A DNA stretch of 64,000 nt. Origin: JANXMY01 sp964251675. GTDB taxonomy: Bacteria; Armatimonadota; Armatimonadia; Armatimonadales; Capsulimonadaceae. The stretch is taken from contig CAXUKS010000020.1 of the NCBI GenBank assembly GCA_964251675.1, positions 4,002-68,001 on the forward strand, written 5' to 3'. Every line of letters begins with the position of its first letter. Position 1 is the stretch's first letter. The notes under the pieces are model-generated. The model was not told where the DNA came from. It saw only the letters and a list, made by a program, of their open reading frames with translations, and ran no database searches. Shown here piece after piece: positions 1 through 7,642 of this stretch. The translations under genes and the position numbers were made by a program.

Positions 1-1024
1 GTCGCAGCATGAGCATGAACACGCCGAAGCCGAGGCGGAGTTTGTGGCGGGGCGGCTGAAAGAAGTGCAGGCGACGGGGGTGGCTCTGCGCGACTGCGCG
101 GTGCTGTTTCGGACCAATGCCTATTCCCGCGCTTTGGAAGAGGCGTTTGTGAAGGGCGGCGTGCCTTACGTTTTGCAGGGCGCGATGGGCTTTTATTCGC
201 GGCGCGAGGTGCGCGACCTGTGCGCGTTTTTGCTGCTCTCCGTGGACCGGGACAGCCCGGCGGCGGATGAGGCGGTCAAGCGCATACTGAATGTGCCGTC
301 GCTGACGTTTGGCAAGCCGACCCACTTTCTGGGCCATGCGTTTATCGCGGAACTGGAAACGCAGGCGGCCCGTAAGGGCTACTCGCTGTACCGGATGCTG
401 GCGGTGGGGCAGTTCAAGACCACCAATCAGGGGCTGGCCGTGAAAGACTTCCGGGACATGGTCAAAGCCGTGGCCGAGGCGGGCGATTCGGTGGAAGCGC
501 GTCTGCGAAAGGCCCGTGAGATCGGCTACGACGAGTGGCTGCTGCGCGAAGAAGGCCATGTGGAGGACGAAGGCAACTCGCGTCTGGACAACCTGGAGGA
601 GCTATGCGTCGCGTCGGGCGCATTTCCCTCTGCCGCTGACTTTGTGGCCTTTGTGGCCGCGCAGAACACCCCGAAAGACCCGGCGGAGCTGGCAGGCGAT
701 GCGGTGGAGATGATGACGATCCACCGGGCCAAGGGCCTGGAATGGCCGCACGTTTTCGTGGTCGGCTTCGCGTTTGGCATGCTGCCCCACCACCGCTCCC
801 TGCGCTGGGAGGACGACGAGAAGACGCACCTGCTGGCGGACAGCCTGGAAGAAGAGCGGCGGCTGGCCTATGTCGCCATCACCCGCGCCCGCGAGCGGGT
901 CTATCTGTCGTGGCCGCTGCTGCACCAGACCCGGACGCTTTCCCGCTCGCCGTTTCTCGGCGAAATGCCGTCGCTGGAAGTGCTGCACGCAGAAGGAACT
1001 TCCGCCGCCGCTGGCGAACTGTAA
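1..1024 (+). CDS. UvrD/PcrA-type DNA helicase, C-terminal part (5' end outside window)
   Basis: Superfamily 1 ATP-dependent 3'-5' DNA helicase used in repair or replication restart. The reading frame is open from base 2, so the N-terminal ATP-binding half (Walker A) lies outside the window. What remains is the UvrD C-terminal domain. Motif IV region is VLFRTNAYSRALEEAF, motif V is MTIHRAKGLEWPHVFV and motif VI is LAYVAITRARERVYLSW; the last two Arg residues contact ATP gamma-phosphate in the family. A GTG at 44 is internal and should not be taken as the start. The C-terminal tail is short and lacks an obvious UvrD-interaction Tudor domain. Family assignment is secure; UvrD versus PcrA versus Rep cannot be decided from this half. 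Confidence 0.93.
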   Translation, partial: SQHEHEHAEAEAEFVAGRLKEVQATGVALRDCAVLFRTNAYSRALEEAFVKGGVPYVLQGAMGFYSRREVRDLCAFLLLSVDRDSPAADEAVKRILNVPSLTFGKPTHFLGHAFIAELETQAARKGYSLYRMLAVGQFKTTNQGLAVKDFRDMVKAVAEAGDSVEARLRKAREIGYDEWLLREEGHVEDEGNSRLDNLEELCVASGAFPSAADFVAFVAAQNTPKDPAELAGDAVEMMTIHRAKGLEWPHVFVVGFAFGMLPHHRSLRWEDDEKTHLLADSLEEERRLAYVAITRARERVYLSWPLLHQTRTLSRSPFLGEMPSLEVLHAEGTSAAAGEL

Positions 1025-1070
1025 CAGCACTGCCTACCCCAAAGCCTATTGCCAAAGAAGGATACCTATT

Positions 1071-1829
1071 ATGCCGAAGCTGCCGATTGCCTTGCAGATG
1101 TATACGCTGCGGGAAGAAACTGACAAAGATTTTGCCGGGACCATCCGAAAAGTGGCCGATATTGGCTATGCCGCTGTGGAGCTGGCCGGGTACGGCGGCC
1201 TGTCCGTGCAGGAAGTCTCCGGCCTGCTGGCGGACAACCACCTGCGGGTGGCGGGAAGCCACATCAGCCTGGATACGATTGAAGCCGATGTGTCCAAAGT
1301 CATTGAAGAGAACCTGGCGCTCAATAACACGCACATTGTCGTGCCCTACCTGGGCGACGACCGGCGCGGCTCGGCGGCGGGGTATGAAGCCGTGGCCGCC
1401 TCGCTGAACAAATATGGCGAGACCCTGCGGGCCAGCGGCATGACGCTGTGCTACCACAATCATGATTTCGAGTTCCAGCCGCTGGAAGACGGACGGCTGG
1501 GCGAAGATATTATCTTAGACAACACGGACCCTATTTTCGTCAAAGCCGAAGTGGACTCCTACTGGATTTTAAAAGCCGGGCATGACCCCGTGGCTTTTAT
1601 TCGCAAGCATTCGGGCCGCGTTCCGCTGCTGCATCTCAAGGACATGGACCCGGAAGACAAGTCGTTTGCCCCGCTGGGAACCGGTCTTTTGCCCATCGAC
1701 GCTCTGATTGCGGCGGCGGGCGAGATCGGCACGGAGTACCTGATTGTGGAACAGGACGTGTGCAAAATCCCGCCCCTGGAAGCCGTGACGATCTCTTACA
1801 ACCACCTCAAAGCGAAGGGGTATGCGTAA
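1071..1829 (+). CDS. Sugar phosphate isomerase/epimerase family protein (AP endonuclease 2-like TIM barrel)
   Basis: A 252-residue protein of the xylose-isomerase-like TIM-barrel family. It begins MPKLPIALQMYTLREE, a typical first strand for this family, followed by DIGYAAVELAGYGG. Candidate metal ligands are the Glu in AAVEL, the His in CYHNHDFEF, the Asp/Glu in VKAEVDSYW, the His in LLHLKDMD, and the Glu in LIVEQD. The ATG at 1071 has an AAGAAGG ribosome site about 9 bases upstream, so the longer frame starting at 774 is rejected. It probably isomerises or epimerises a sugar or inositol derivative in the cytoplasm; the substrate cannot be told. It follows the helicase by 46 bases and may be co-transcribed. 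Confidence 0.9.
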   Translation: MPKLPIALQMYTLREETDKDFAGTIRKVADIGYAAVELAGYGGLSVQEVSGLLADNHLRVAGSHISLDTIEADVSKVIEENLALNNTHIVVPYLGDDRRGSAAGYEAVAASLNKYGETLRASGMTLCYHNHDFEFQPLEDGRLGEDIILDNTDPIFVKAEVDSYWILKAGHDPVAFIRKHSGRVPLLHLKDMDPEDKSFAPLGTGLLPIDALIAAAGEIGTEYLIVEQDVCKIPPLEAVTISYNHLKAKGYA

Positions 1830-1850
1830 TCTGTGATGGGGCGGGGAGCA

Positions 1851-1888
1851 AAGGCCCCCCCAATTCTGGGGAGCCGGAGATTAGGAAA
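1851..1888. repeat. Short intergenic inverted repeat (CCCCAATTCTGGGG type)
   Basis: The palindrome CCCCAATTCTGGGG plus flanking GAGCCGGAGATTAGG resembles elements near 3450, 7381, 7495, 31998, 32941, 41985 and 50532. It lies between the isomerase and the lipoprotein start. The trailing TTAGGAAAG may double as the lipoprotein ribosome site. Confidence 0.55.
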
Positions 1889-1898
1889 GCAGACAAAA

Positions 1899-2294
1899 AT
1901 GGCAGGCCACTCGGCGACAGCACATTTCTTTGTCAAACGCTTTACAGCCTGTGGTCTCGTCGCTGCGGCTTTGCTTCTCACCGGCTGTACCAAAATGGTT
2001 AGTTTTGTGGGTGTCAGCCATTATTCTTACCCCGTCAATTTTTACTGTGACGAAGGTGGGGCCGGGCAGGATGCCCTTCTGGCGTCAAACATCGCGCCGG
2101 GAAGCCTGTTTTACGTCAGAACACGGCAACATAATAGTTCTGCGGACGACGCTTACCGTTACCGTTTCAGTATTCGCAGTCCGCAGGGCAAAGTCTTAGA
2201 TCGTATTGTCCTGCCCAGCAAAGAGTTCAACGATGCCAGCGACAAAGATGGCTGGCAACTGGTATTGAAGCCGCCTCTTGCGAAGCCGCACTAA
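1899..2294 (+). CDS. Small lipoprotein, uncharacterised
   Basis: A predicted 131-residue lipoprotein. A short N-terminal region (MAGHSATAHFFVKRF) is followed by a hydrophobic stretch ending in the lipobox LLTGC, where Cys would be lipidated after signal peptidase II cleavage. The mature part contains two Cys residues close to its start and otherwise looks like a small beta-rich domain (FSIRSPQGKVLDRIVLPSKEF). I do not recognise a family. The ATG at 1899 is chosen because AGGAAAG lies 9 bases upstream; a frame-open alternative starts at 1833 but would put 22 extra residues before the signal. It overlaps nothing and ends 62 bases before the deacetylase-like gene. Confidence 0.75.
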   Translation: MAGHSATAHFFVKRFTACGLVAAALLLTGCTKMVSFVGVSHYSYPVNFYCDEGGAGQDALLASNIAPGSLFYVRTRQHNSSADDAYRYRFSIRSPQGKVLDRIVLPSKEFNDASDKDGWQLVLKPPLAKPH

Positions 2295-2308
2295 TAAAAG
2301 TCAGGAAA

Positions 2309-2327
2309 CCGGCACTGGAAGTGCCGG
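2309..2327. terminator. Perfect hairpin between lipoprotein and deacetylase genes
   Basis: CCGGCACT/AGTGCCGG with a 3-base loop (GGA). There is no long T-run after it, so it is either a weak terminator or a small RNA-stabilising hairpin. Confidence 0.4.
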
Positions 2328-2356
2328 AAAGTTTCTTAGAAACACCCCCACGCCCC

Positions 2357-3397
2357 ATGCCCCGCGCCGCGTTTGCCTACACAGACGATTTTACCGATTA
2401 CCATCTGTCCGACACGCACCCCTTGCAGCAGCGGCGGCTGCAAATGACGCACCGGCTCTTAGAAAGCCTCGGTGCGTTTGACAGCCCCGACTCCGTGCTT
2501 ATCACCCCCACCCCGGCCACACGCGCCGACTTGTTGCGGGTGCATACGCCCGAATATCTGGATGCGCTCCACGCTCTCAGCGCGGGCGAAACTGTTCCCC
2601 AGCGCGGGCGCTTCGGGTTCGGCTCGCCGGACAACCCGCCGTTTGCCGGGATGTGGGAAGCCTCGCTGCTGTATGCAGGCGCGTCGCTGGACTGTGCGCG
2701 GCTGGTGCTGGACGGCGGGTACGACGCGGCGTTTAACACGTCGGGCGGCCTGCATCATGCACGGCCTGACCGGGCGGCGGGGTTCTGCACCGTGGCGGAT
2801 ATTCCGCTGGTCGCCTCCTTTCTGCTGGACCGGGGCGTGAAGCGCGTCGCGGTGGTGGATATTGACGCCCACCACGGCGATGGGACGCAGGCGTTTTTCT
2901 ATGATGACCCGCGTGTGCTGACGCTGTCGGTGCATGAGTCGCCGGAAACGCTGTACCCGCGCAAGTCGGGGTTTGCCAGGGAGATTGGCGTGGGGCCGGG
3001 GCGTGGCTTCAATGTCAACCTGCCGCTCCTGCCGGGCACGGGGGATGCCGCGTGCCGGGAAGCGTTTGACGCGATGATTCTGCCCCGGCTGGCGGCGTTT
3101 GACCCGGAGATTGTGATTTTGCAGGTGGGCGCGGACGCGCACTGGTCGGACCCGCTGGCGCATCTGTGTTTGACTTCTCGCGGCTGGCTGGGATTGGCGC
3201 AGGCGGTGATGGCGCTGGGGCGTCCGACCATTGCGCTGGGGGGCGGCGGCTACCATCTGGAGTCGGTAGCGCGGCTGTGGGCCTTGCTGTACGGGGCACT
3301 GGCAGGGCTGGAGTTTGCCGGGCTGCACGACACGGACGGCCCGACGGAGGCCACGCGGCAGGCGGTGTTTGCGGAGGTGTACGGGCGGCGGCGTTAA
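2357..3397 (+). CDS. Histone deacetylase superfamily protein (AcuC/AphA-like amidohydrolase)
   Basis: A 346-residue zinc-dependent arginase/deacetylase-fold enzyme. In bacteria such proteins remove acetyl groups from lysine side chains or polyamines; here the substrate is unknown. Catalytic signatures are visible: the double His in GGLHHARPDRAAGFC, the zinc-ligand Asp and His in VVDIDAHHGDGTQAFF, the later Asp in QVGADAHWSDPLAHL, and the transition-state Tyr in LGGGGYHLESVAR. The usual Asn-Asp after GFC is replaced (GFCTVADI). A GTG at 2321 would add 12 residues inside a hairpin region, so ATG 2357 is preferred, although no strong ribosome site precedes either one. Monocistronic context. Confidence 0.92.
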   Translation: MPRAAFAYTDDFTDYHLSDTHPLQQRRLQMTHRLLESLGAFDSPDSVLITPTPATRADLLRVHTPEYLDALHALSAGETVPQRGRFGFGSPDNPPFAGMWEASLLYAGASLDCARLVLDGGYDAAFNTSGGLHHARPDRAAGFCTVADIPLVASFLLDRGVKRVAVVDIDAHHGDGTQAFFYDDPRVLTLSVHESPETLYPRKSGFAREIGVGPGRGFNVNLPLLPGTGDAACREAFDAMILPRLAAFDPEIVILQVGADAHWSDPLAHLCLTSRGWLGLAQAVMALGRPTIALGGGGYHLESVARLWALLYGALAGLEFAGLHDTDGPTEATRQAVFAEVYGRRR

Positions 3398-3410
3398 AGA
3401 GAAGAAAAAA

Positions 3411-3470
3411 GGGCAGGCAAGACCTGCCCCTATGGGTAATGGTCCGGTTCCCCCATTCCTGGGGACTAGG
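3411..3470. repeat. Intergenic repeat pair between convergent genes
   Basis: A hairpin GGGCAGG/CCTGCCC at 3411-3429 is followed by CCCCATTCCTGGGG at about 3451-3464. Both sequence types recur elsewhere in the window (6791, 7495, 50567). The position between convergent genes is compatible with a role as a bidirectional terminator. Confidence 0.55.
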
Positions 3471-3475
3471 GTGTC

Positions 3476-4279
3476 CTACTTTGCGGGCAGCGCCGTGGGC
3501 GTCACAAACAGCGCAAGCTGCTTTCCCGCGCTTGCCGCACCGGGGAACAAGTTGATGAAGACCAGCGTTTCGCCGTCCCGGACGCTGCGCTCACTTGTCA
3601 AACCCTCGGTACGAGTTGCCGGTGTGCCGTCGGTATCTCGTTTCCCCGGAAGACGCCAGGTGGCGAGGGGACGCAATGCCAGTGTATCAACGCCGTCGTC
3701 GCCAACACGGGGCGTAAACGCAAAGTTGAGTGCCTCCAGGTTCGGCAGGGAAGCAGGAAACGCGGAAAGCCTCAGACTGGTATCGACATTGCTCGTGGTC
3801 GTCACCGTAGACGCGGCCGGGCAGAGTTTGCGGGCTTGCAGGGTCCGCAGGAACGCCGTGACTTTTGTGCCAGCGGCGTACTTCATTTCCCCCGGCTGCC
3901 TGCCGGCGATGCCGGGCACAGGAATGAGGTCAAAGGGGATGCCGGAGGCGTTCACGTCGGCGTCGGCCAGACCGATCAGCGCATAGTCAACCTTCACCTG
4001 ACGCGGCGCGACATCGGCGAGGGCGACAATCTCCTGCACCTGGGCAAAGCCGTCCGGCGTGGCGACGATGGACAGGGCATTGGACGCGGGCACGGCGGTG
4101 ATCTGAGTGACGCCCGCAGGAAGCTCTTTGGCATCGTCCCAGTGCAGGCTTTTCACCAGTTCGCCGGGGACAGTGTGCTGAAGCACGATGGTCTGGGGGG
4201 CGGCGGGCACGGATTGGGCCGTCGTCGGCCCGGCGCTCAGGAAGGCGGCGGCGAGGCAAAGCGGCAATCTTGGCAGCAT
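3476..4279 (-). CDS. Truncated PilQ-type secretin paralogue, periplasmic
   Basis: A 267-residue protein with a clear signal peptide (LCLAAAFLSAGPTTAQS). It resembles the second half of the PilQ gene at 62060-63860. Shared words include IVLQH-VP-EL at the start, LADVAPRQVKVDY against LDIAPRQVQVKVEF, GIPFDLIPVPG against GVNFDLVPYPG, TTTSNV against TTTNNV, and a shared end LFVTPT. It lacks the N-terminal STN-like domain and the usual amphipathic secretin strands, such as the RVPLLSDIPILG block. It may therefore be a periplasmic accessory that pairs with PilQ, or a degenerate copy. It stands alone, convergent with the deacetylase gene and co-oriented with the FmdB-like gene. Confidence 0.8.
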   Translation of the reverse strand: MLPRLPLCLAAAFLSAGPTTAQSVPAAPQTIVLQHTVPGELVKSLHWDDAKELPAGVTQITAVPASNALSIVATPDGFAQVQEIVALADVAPRQVKVDYALIGLADADVNASGIPFDLIPVPGIAGRQPGEMKYAAGTKVTAFLRTLQARKLCPAASTVTTTSNVDTSLRLSAFPASLPNLEALNFAFTPRVGDDGVDTLALRPLATWRLPGKRDTDGTPATRTEGLTSERSVRDGETLVFINLFPGAASAGKQLALFVTPTALPAK

Positions 4280-4306
4280 AGTGGCATTTTCCTTTGGCCC
4301 CGATTT

Positions 4307-4639
4307 TTAATCCAGGCCGTCCTCGTCCATATCGCCGCTTTCGGCGGCGTCCATGTATTCGTCGAAATCGTCACCCAAGTCCTCGCCCATCTCGCGGCCC
4401 ATCTCTTTGGCCCAGCGGCGCATGGCTTTGGGGTCGTCCATATCGCCCATGCTGGCAGGGTCGGAGAGGTCGTCCATCAGGGCATCGTCGCTGCGGCCTC
4501 GGGCGAAGCGGGTGACGCGCTTTTCGGCCTGATCGCCGCCGCAGTGCGGACACAGATTTGAGTCCGCTGCCGCCGTCATACCGACTAGCACGGTGAAGCG
4601 TTTGCGGCAGTGGGTGCAGGTATATTCGTAAAGAGGCAT
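4307..4639 (-). CDS. FmdB-family zinc-ribbon regulatory protein
   Basis: A 110-residue protein starting MPLYEYTCTHC, the hallmark of the FmdB/CxxC_CXXC_SSSS family. The two CxxC knuckles (CTHC and CPHC) would bind one zinc. The C-terminal half is very acidic with many Met residues (DDLSDPASMGDMDDP; ESGDMDEDGLD), unlike the Ser-rich tails of many relatives. ATG 4639 is the family start. It also coincides with the predicted +1 of the promoter at 4646-4674, so the mRNA would be leaderless. FmdB was linked to amide-inducible regulation in Methylophilus; the role here is unknown. Confidence 0.9.
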   Translation of the reverse strand: MPLYEYTCTHCRKRFTVLVGMTAAADSNLCPHCGGDQAEKRVTRFARGRSDDALMDDLSDPASMGDMDDPKAMRRWAKEMGREMGEDLGDDFDEYMDAAESGDMDEDGLD

Positions 4640-4645
4640 GGAGTT

Positions 4646-4674
4646 ATTGTACCACGCTCTGACTGGGGTACAAT
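4646..4674. promoter_or_regulatory. Symmetric bidirectional sigma-70-type promoter
   Basis: On the plus strand TTGTAC (4647-4652), 16 bases, then TACAAT (4669-4674). The same bases read on the minus strand also give TTGTAC-16-TACAAT, because the ends ATTGTAC/GTACAAT are inverted copies. Predicted starts are about 4681 rightward (permease ATG at 4718) and 4639 leftward, exactly on the FmdB-like ATG. Confidence 0.75.
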
Positions 4675-4717
4675 AGCCCTGTTCCGATTTTCCACAGAGA
4701 CACGAGAAACCCCACTG

Positions 4718-6721
4718 ATGGCGACACCCACATCGACACCCGGCGAACGGTCCCCGGCGCAGCCTGCCGAGCTGTCGGCCCTGCCCGCCCCGCACAAGTA
4801 TGACAGCGCCCTCGGGCGGCTGCGGCATCTGATTTTTGGACGTTCCCTGCCGACCACGGGCGCGGGGCATCAAAAGCTGCCGGTGTTTCTGGCGCTCCCC
4901 ATCTTCTCGTCGGATGCGCTGTCGTCCAACGCCTACGCGACCGAAGCCATTTTATCCGTCCTCCTCGGTGCGGCGCTGCTGACAGCAAACCTGCATTTTG
5001 CCCTGCCGATTGCGATAGGGATTGCCCTGCTGCTGGCGATTGTGGTGCAGTCGTACCGGCAGGTGATTTTTGCCTACCCGGAAGGCGGCGGAGCGTACCC
5101 GGTCTCGCGGGACAATCTGGGAATCGTGCCGTCGCTGGTGGCGGGGGCCTCACTTTTGATTGACTACGTGCTGACCGTCGCGGTGTCCGTCGCGGCGGGC
5201 GTGGCGGCGATTATTACGGCGGCTCCGGGCCTGCATCCGCATTTGGTGGCGCTGTGCATCATCGGCGTGCTGATTGTCACCATTCTGAACTTACGCGGCG
5301 TCAAAGAAGCCGGGTGGGCGTTTGCGGGACCGTCGTATCTATTTATCTTTTCGGTGCTGGCGACTGTTGTGGCAGGCATTGTCAGCCTGGCCCTGCACAC
5401 GCCGCATGTCTCCGAAGCGCAGCGGCTGGGCGAGAGCTATGCGGCCTCCAAAGCCGGGCTGTCTACCGTCGGGCTGTATTTAATACTGCGGGCCTTCGCG
5501 CAGGGCTGTTCGGCGCTGACGGGCGTGGAGGCGATTTCCAACACGACGCCGCTGTTTGCCGAGCCGCACGCCAAAAACGCCGCGCTGACGACTGTGTGGA
5601 TGGGAGGGCTATCTATTGCCATGTTCGGCGGGCTGACGTATCTTGCGGTGCGCTTCGGCATTCATGCCCATTTAGATGCCACCCAGAACGATTACCAGAG
5701 CGTGGTCGGGCAGGTCGCCGACCTTTCCTGGCCTCCGGCCCTGCACTGGATGTTTTATGTGGTGCAGTATGCCACGGCGGCGATTCTGGTCATTGCCGCG
5801 AATGCCGCGTTTGCAGGCTTTCCGCAGCTGGCGTCGATGCTTGCCAAAGACAGCTTTCTGCCCCGGCAGCTTGCCAACATCGGCGACCGGCTTTCCTACT
5901 CCAACGGCATTCTGCTGCTGGCCGTGGCGGCGATTGTGCTGATCATTATTTTCAAGGGCATCGTGGACGCTCTGCTGTCGCTGTATGCCATCGGCGTCTT
6001 TACGTCGTTCACGCTGGCGCAGGTGGGGATGGTGCTGCGCTGGCTACGGACCCGCGAGCCGGGCTGGCAGGCATCGCTCTTCTTCAACGGCCTGGGGGCG
6101 CTGGCGACGGGGGCGGTAACGGGCATTATCGCCGTGTCCAAATTCGCCGACGGCGGGGTCATCTCCCCTTACTTCCACTTCGGGGCGCTGTATCCGCGCT
6201 ACGGGGCCTGGCTGGTGATTATTCTTGTGCCGCTGATGGTGATGTTCTTTTTGCGCGTCAACCGGCACTACAAAGCGATGGCCGAGGAGCTGCAGCCCGC
6301 CGAAGAGCCGCCTCTCACCCACAACACCGTGCTGGTGCTGGTTCCGCGTGTTCACCGGGGCGTGCTGGACGCCCTGCGCTATGCCCGCCTGACCTCGGAC
6401 GACGTGCGCGGCGTCTACATTGAAACCAACCCGGACAGTACGGCGAGTCTGAAAGAAGACTGGAATAAATTCGTCCCTGACGTGCCGCTGGTGATTATGG
6501 AGTCCCCGTATCGCTCGCTCGTGGGTCCGCTTCTGCGCTATATTGATGCGGTTCAGAAAGAGCGCACCGATGACATCGTGACGATTGTTCTGCCGGAATT
6601 AGTGTCTCAAAAAGCCTGGCACGCTATTCTGCACAATCAGGCCGCGCCGCTCCTGAAGCTGGCGCTTCGCAACCGCCGCGACGTGATTGTGACCAATGTG
6701 CGATATTTCCTGGCGCATTAG
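4718..6721 (+). CDS. APC-superfamily permease, KimA-like potassium transporter
   Basis: A 667-residue membrane protein with about 12 transmembrane helices and a cytoplasmic C-terminal domain of roughly 150 residues. It matches what I know of Bacillus KimA (YdaO) in several blocks: LSSNAYATEAIL, SYRQVIFAYPEGGGAYPVS and LLIDYVLTVAVSVAAG. KimA imports K+ with protons and is inhibited by c-di-AMP. The C-terminal region (VLVLVPRVHRGVLDALRYAR) resembles a universal-stress-like nucleotide-binding fold. ATG 4718 starts a short basic leader; the frame extends upstream to 4610 but overlaps the divergent promoter. The assignment is family-level; K+ as substrate is inferred. Confidence 0.85.
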   Translation: MATPTSTPGERSPAQPAELSALPAPHKYDSALGRLRHLIFGRSLPTTGAGHQKLPVFLALPIFSSDALSSNAYATEAILSVLLGAALLTANLHFALPIAIGIALLLAIVVQSYRQVIFAYPEGGGAYPVSRDNLGIVPSLVAGASLLIDYVLTVAVSVAAGVAAIITAAPGLHPHLVALCIIGVLIVTILNLRGVKEAGWAFAGPSYLFIFSVLATVVAGIVSLALHTPHVSEAQRLGESYAASKAGLSTVGLYLILRAFAQGCSALTGVEAISNTTPLFAEPHAKNAALTTVWMGGLSIAMFGGLTYLAVRFGIHAHLDATQNDYQSVVGQVADLSWPPALHWMFYVVQYATAAILVIAANAAFAGFPQLASMLAKDSFLPRQLANIGDRLSYSNGILLLAVAAIVLIIIFKGIVDALLSLYAIGVFTSFTLAQVGMVLRWLRTREPGWQASLFFNGLGALATGAVTGIIAVSKFADGGVISPYFHFGALYPRYGAWLVIILVPLMVMFFLRVNRHYKAMAEELQPAEEPPLTHNTVLVLVPRVHRGVLDALRYARLTSDDVRGVYIETNPDSTASLKEDWNKFVPDVPLVIMESPYRSLVGPLLRYIDAVQKERTDDIVTIVLPELVSQKAWHAILHNQAAPLLKLALRNRRDVIVTNVRYFLAH

Positions 6722-6722
6722 G

Positions 6723-6826
6723 AAACCTCACCCCCGCCCTCTCCCTCAGATTAGTCTTCAGCAAGGAGAGGGAGCCGGAGGAGGACAGGAGGGCAGGGAC
6801 AAGCCCTGCCCCTCGGGAGCGAGCCG
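6723..6826. repeat. Intergenic repeat cluster
   Basis: Contains CCCTCTCC...GGAGAGGG (6738-6772) and GGGCAGGG..CCCTGCCCC (6791-6812). Both belong to repeat families seen several times in this window. The repeat fills the gap between the permease and SHOCT genes. Confidence 0.55.
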
Positions 6827-7348
6827 ATGAGTATTGCCGATGAGCTGCAAAAGATTGAAGAGCTCTACGCGCACGGGACGCTGACCCGCGACGAGTTCGA
6901 GCAGGCCAAAGCCAAAGCACTGACCGAAGCCGCGCCGACGCCCATTCCAGCGGCAGACAGCCAGACCGCCCGCCAGATTGCCCAGCTTCAGCGGCAGAAC
7001 GCCGTGGCACAGCTTGACCGCGAGTGGGAAATGGAAAAAGAGCAGTATATGGTCACGGGCCGGTACGGCTCCCGCTCTCTTCCCAGCGAGGGGGGCAGCC
7101 TGTTCGGTGGCCTGATTATCGCCGGGTTCGGCGTGTTTTGGACGATCTTTGCGTTTTCCATCACGTCAGGCGCGGCTTCTGCCGGAGCGCCGGGAATCGC
7201 CTCAGTCTTTCCATTCTTCGGCATTCTCTTTGTCATCGTAGGGGTTGGCTCCAGCATCAGTTCTTATTTCAAAGCAGGCCAGTACCGGGAAGCCGCGCAG
7301 CGGTATCAGGAAAAGCGGGCACGGCTGCTGGCAGAGGTGGACGAATAA
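6827..7348 (+). CDS. SHOCT-domain membrane protein
   Basis: A 173-residue protein. Residues 1-30 match a SHOCT domain (ADELQKIEELYAHGTLTRDEF), a short helical pair thought to mediate oligomerisation. A coiled-coil-prone stretch (RQIAQLQRQNAVAQLDREWEMEKEQ) follows, then two membrane segments around residues 97-115 and 124-144, and a charged C-terminal helix. The function is unknown. It sits alone between repeats, so co-transcription with the KimA-like gene is uncertain. Confidence 0.82.
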   Translation: MSIADELQKIEELYAHGTLTRDEFEQAKAKALTEAAPTPIPAADSQTARQIAQLQRQNAVAQLDREWEMEKEQYMVTGRYGSRSLPSEGGSLFGGLIIAGFGVFWTIFAFSITSGAASAGAPGIASVFPFFGILFVIVGVGSSISSYFKAGQYREAAQRYQEKRARLLAEVDE

Positions 7349-7364
7349 GAGACTGTATCGAGAG

Positions 7365-7530
7365 CCGCCCGGATGGCCCCCTGGCCCCCAATAATGGGGG
7401 AAGCACAAGATAGATTTTGAAGTGAACCCAAACCCTCTCCTTAAGCAAGGAGAGGGAGCCGGAGCAGAAAAGCCAAATCCTAACTGTCCGATTCCCCCAT
7501 TATTGGGGGCTAGGGAGTTTGACTCGGGGG
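7365..7530. repeat. Cluster of three intergenic inverted repeats
   Basis: CCCCCAATAATGGGGG (about 7385-7400), CCCTCTCC...GGAGAGGG (about 7434-7453) and CCCCCATTATTGGGGG (about 7493-7508). The first and last are inverted copies of each other and could fold together across the cluster. Confidence 0.55.
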
Positions 7531-7541
7531 TCTGTTGCCGC

Positions 7542-7571
7542 TTGACAGCCGCCGCCTGCGGCGACTATAAT
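7542..7571 (+). promoter_or_regulatory. Sigma-70-type promoter for MFS carrier gene
   Basis: TTGACA (7542-7547), 18-base spacer, TATAAT (7566-7571): a near-consensus vegetative promoter. Predicted +1 near 7578 argues against the ATG at 7574 as start and favours the one at 7643. Confidence 0.75.
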
Positions 7572-7642
7572 TTATGTGTCAGCCTCCGATGCCGTGGGCG
7601 AAACGCCGCAAGTCTAGCGTTCCCAGAAAGCATCCCGCTCCT

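Noticed and set aside
4640..4717. c-di-AMP (ydaO/yuaA) riboswitch expected before a KimA-like gene
   Set aside because: The leader after the predicted +1 is only ~37 nt, far too short, and no conserved riboswitch motifs are visible.
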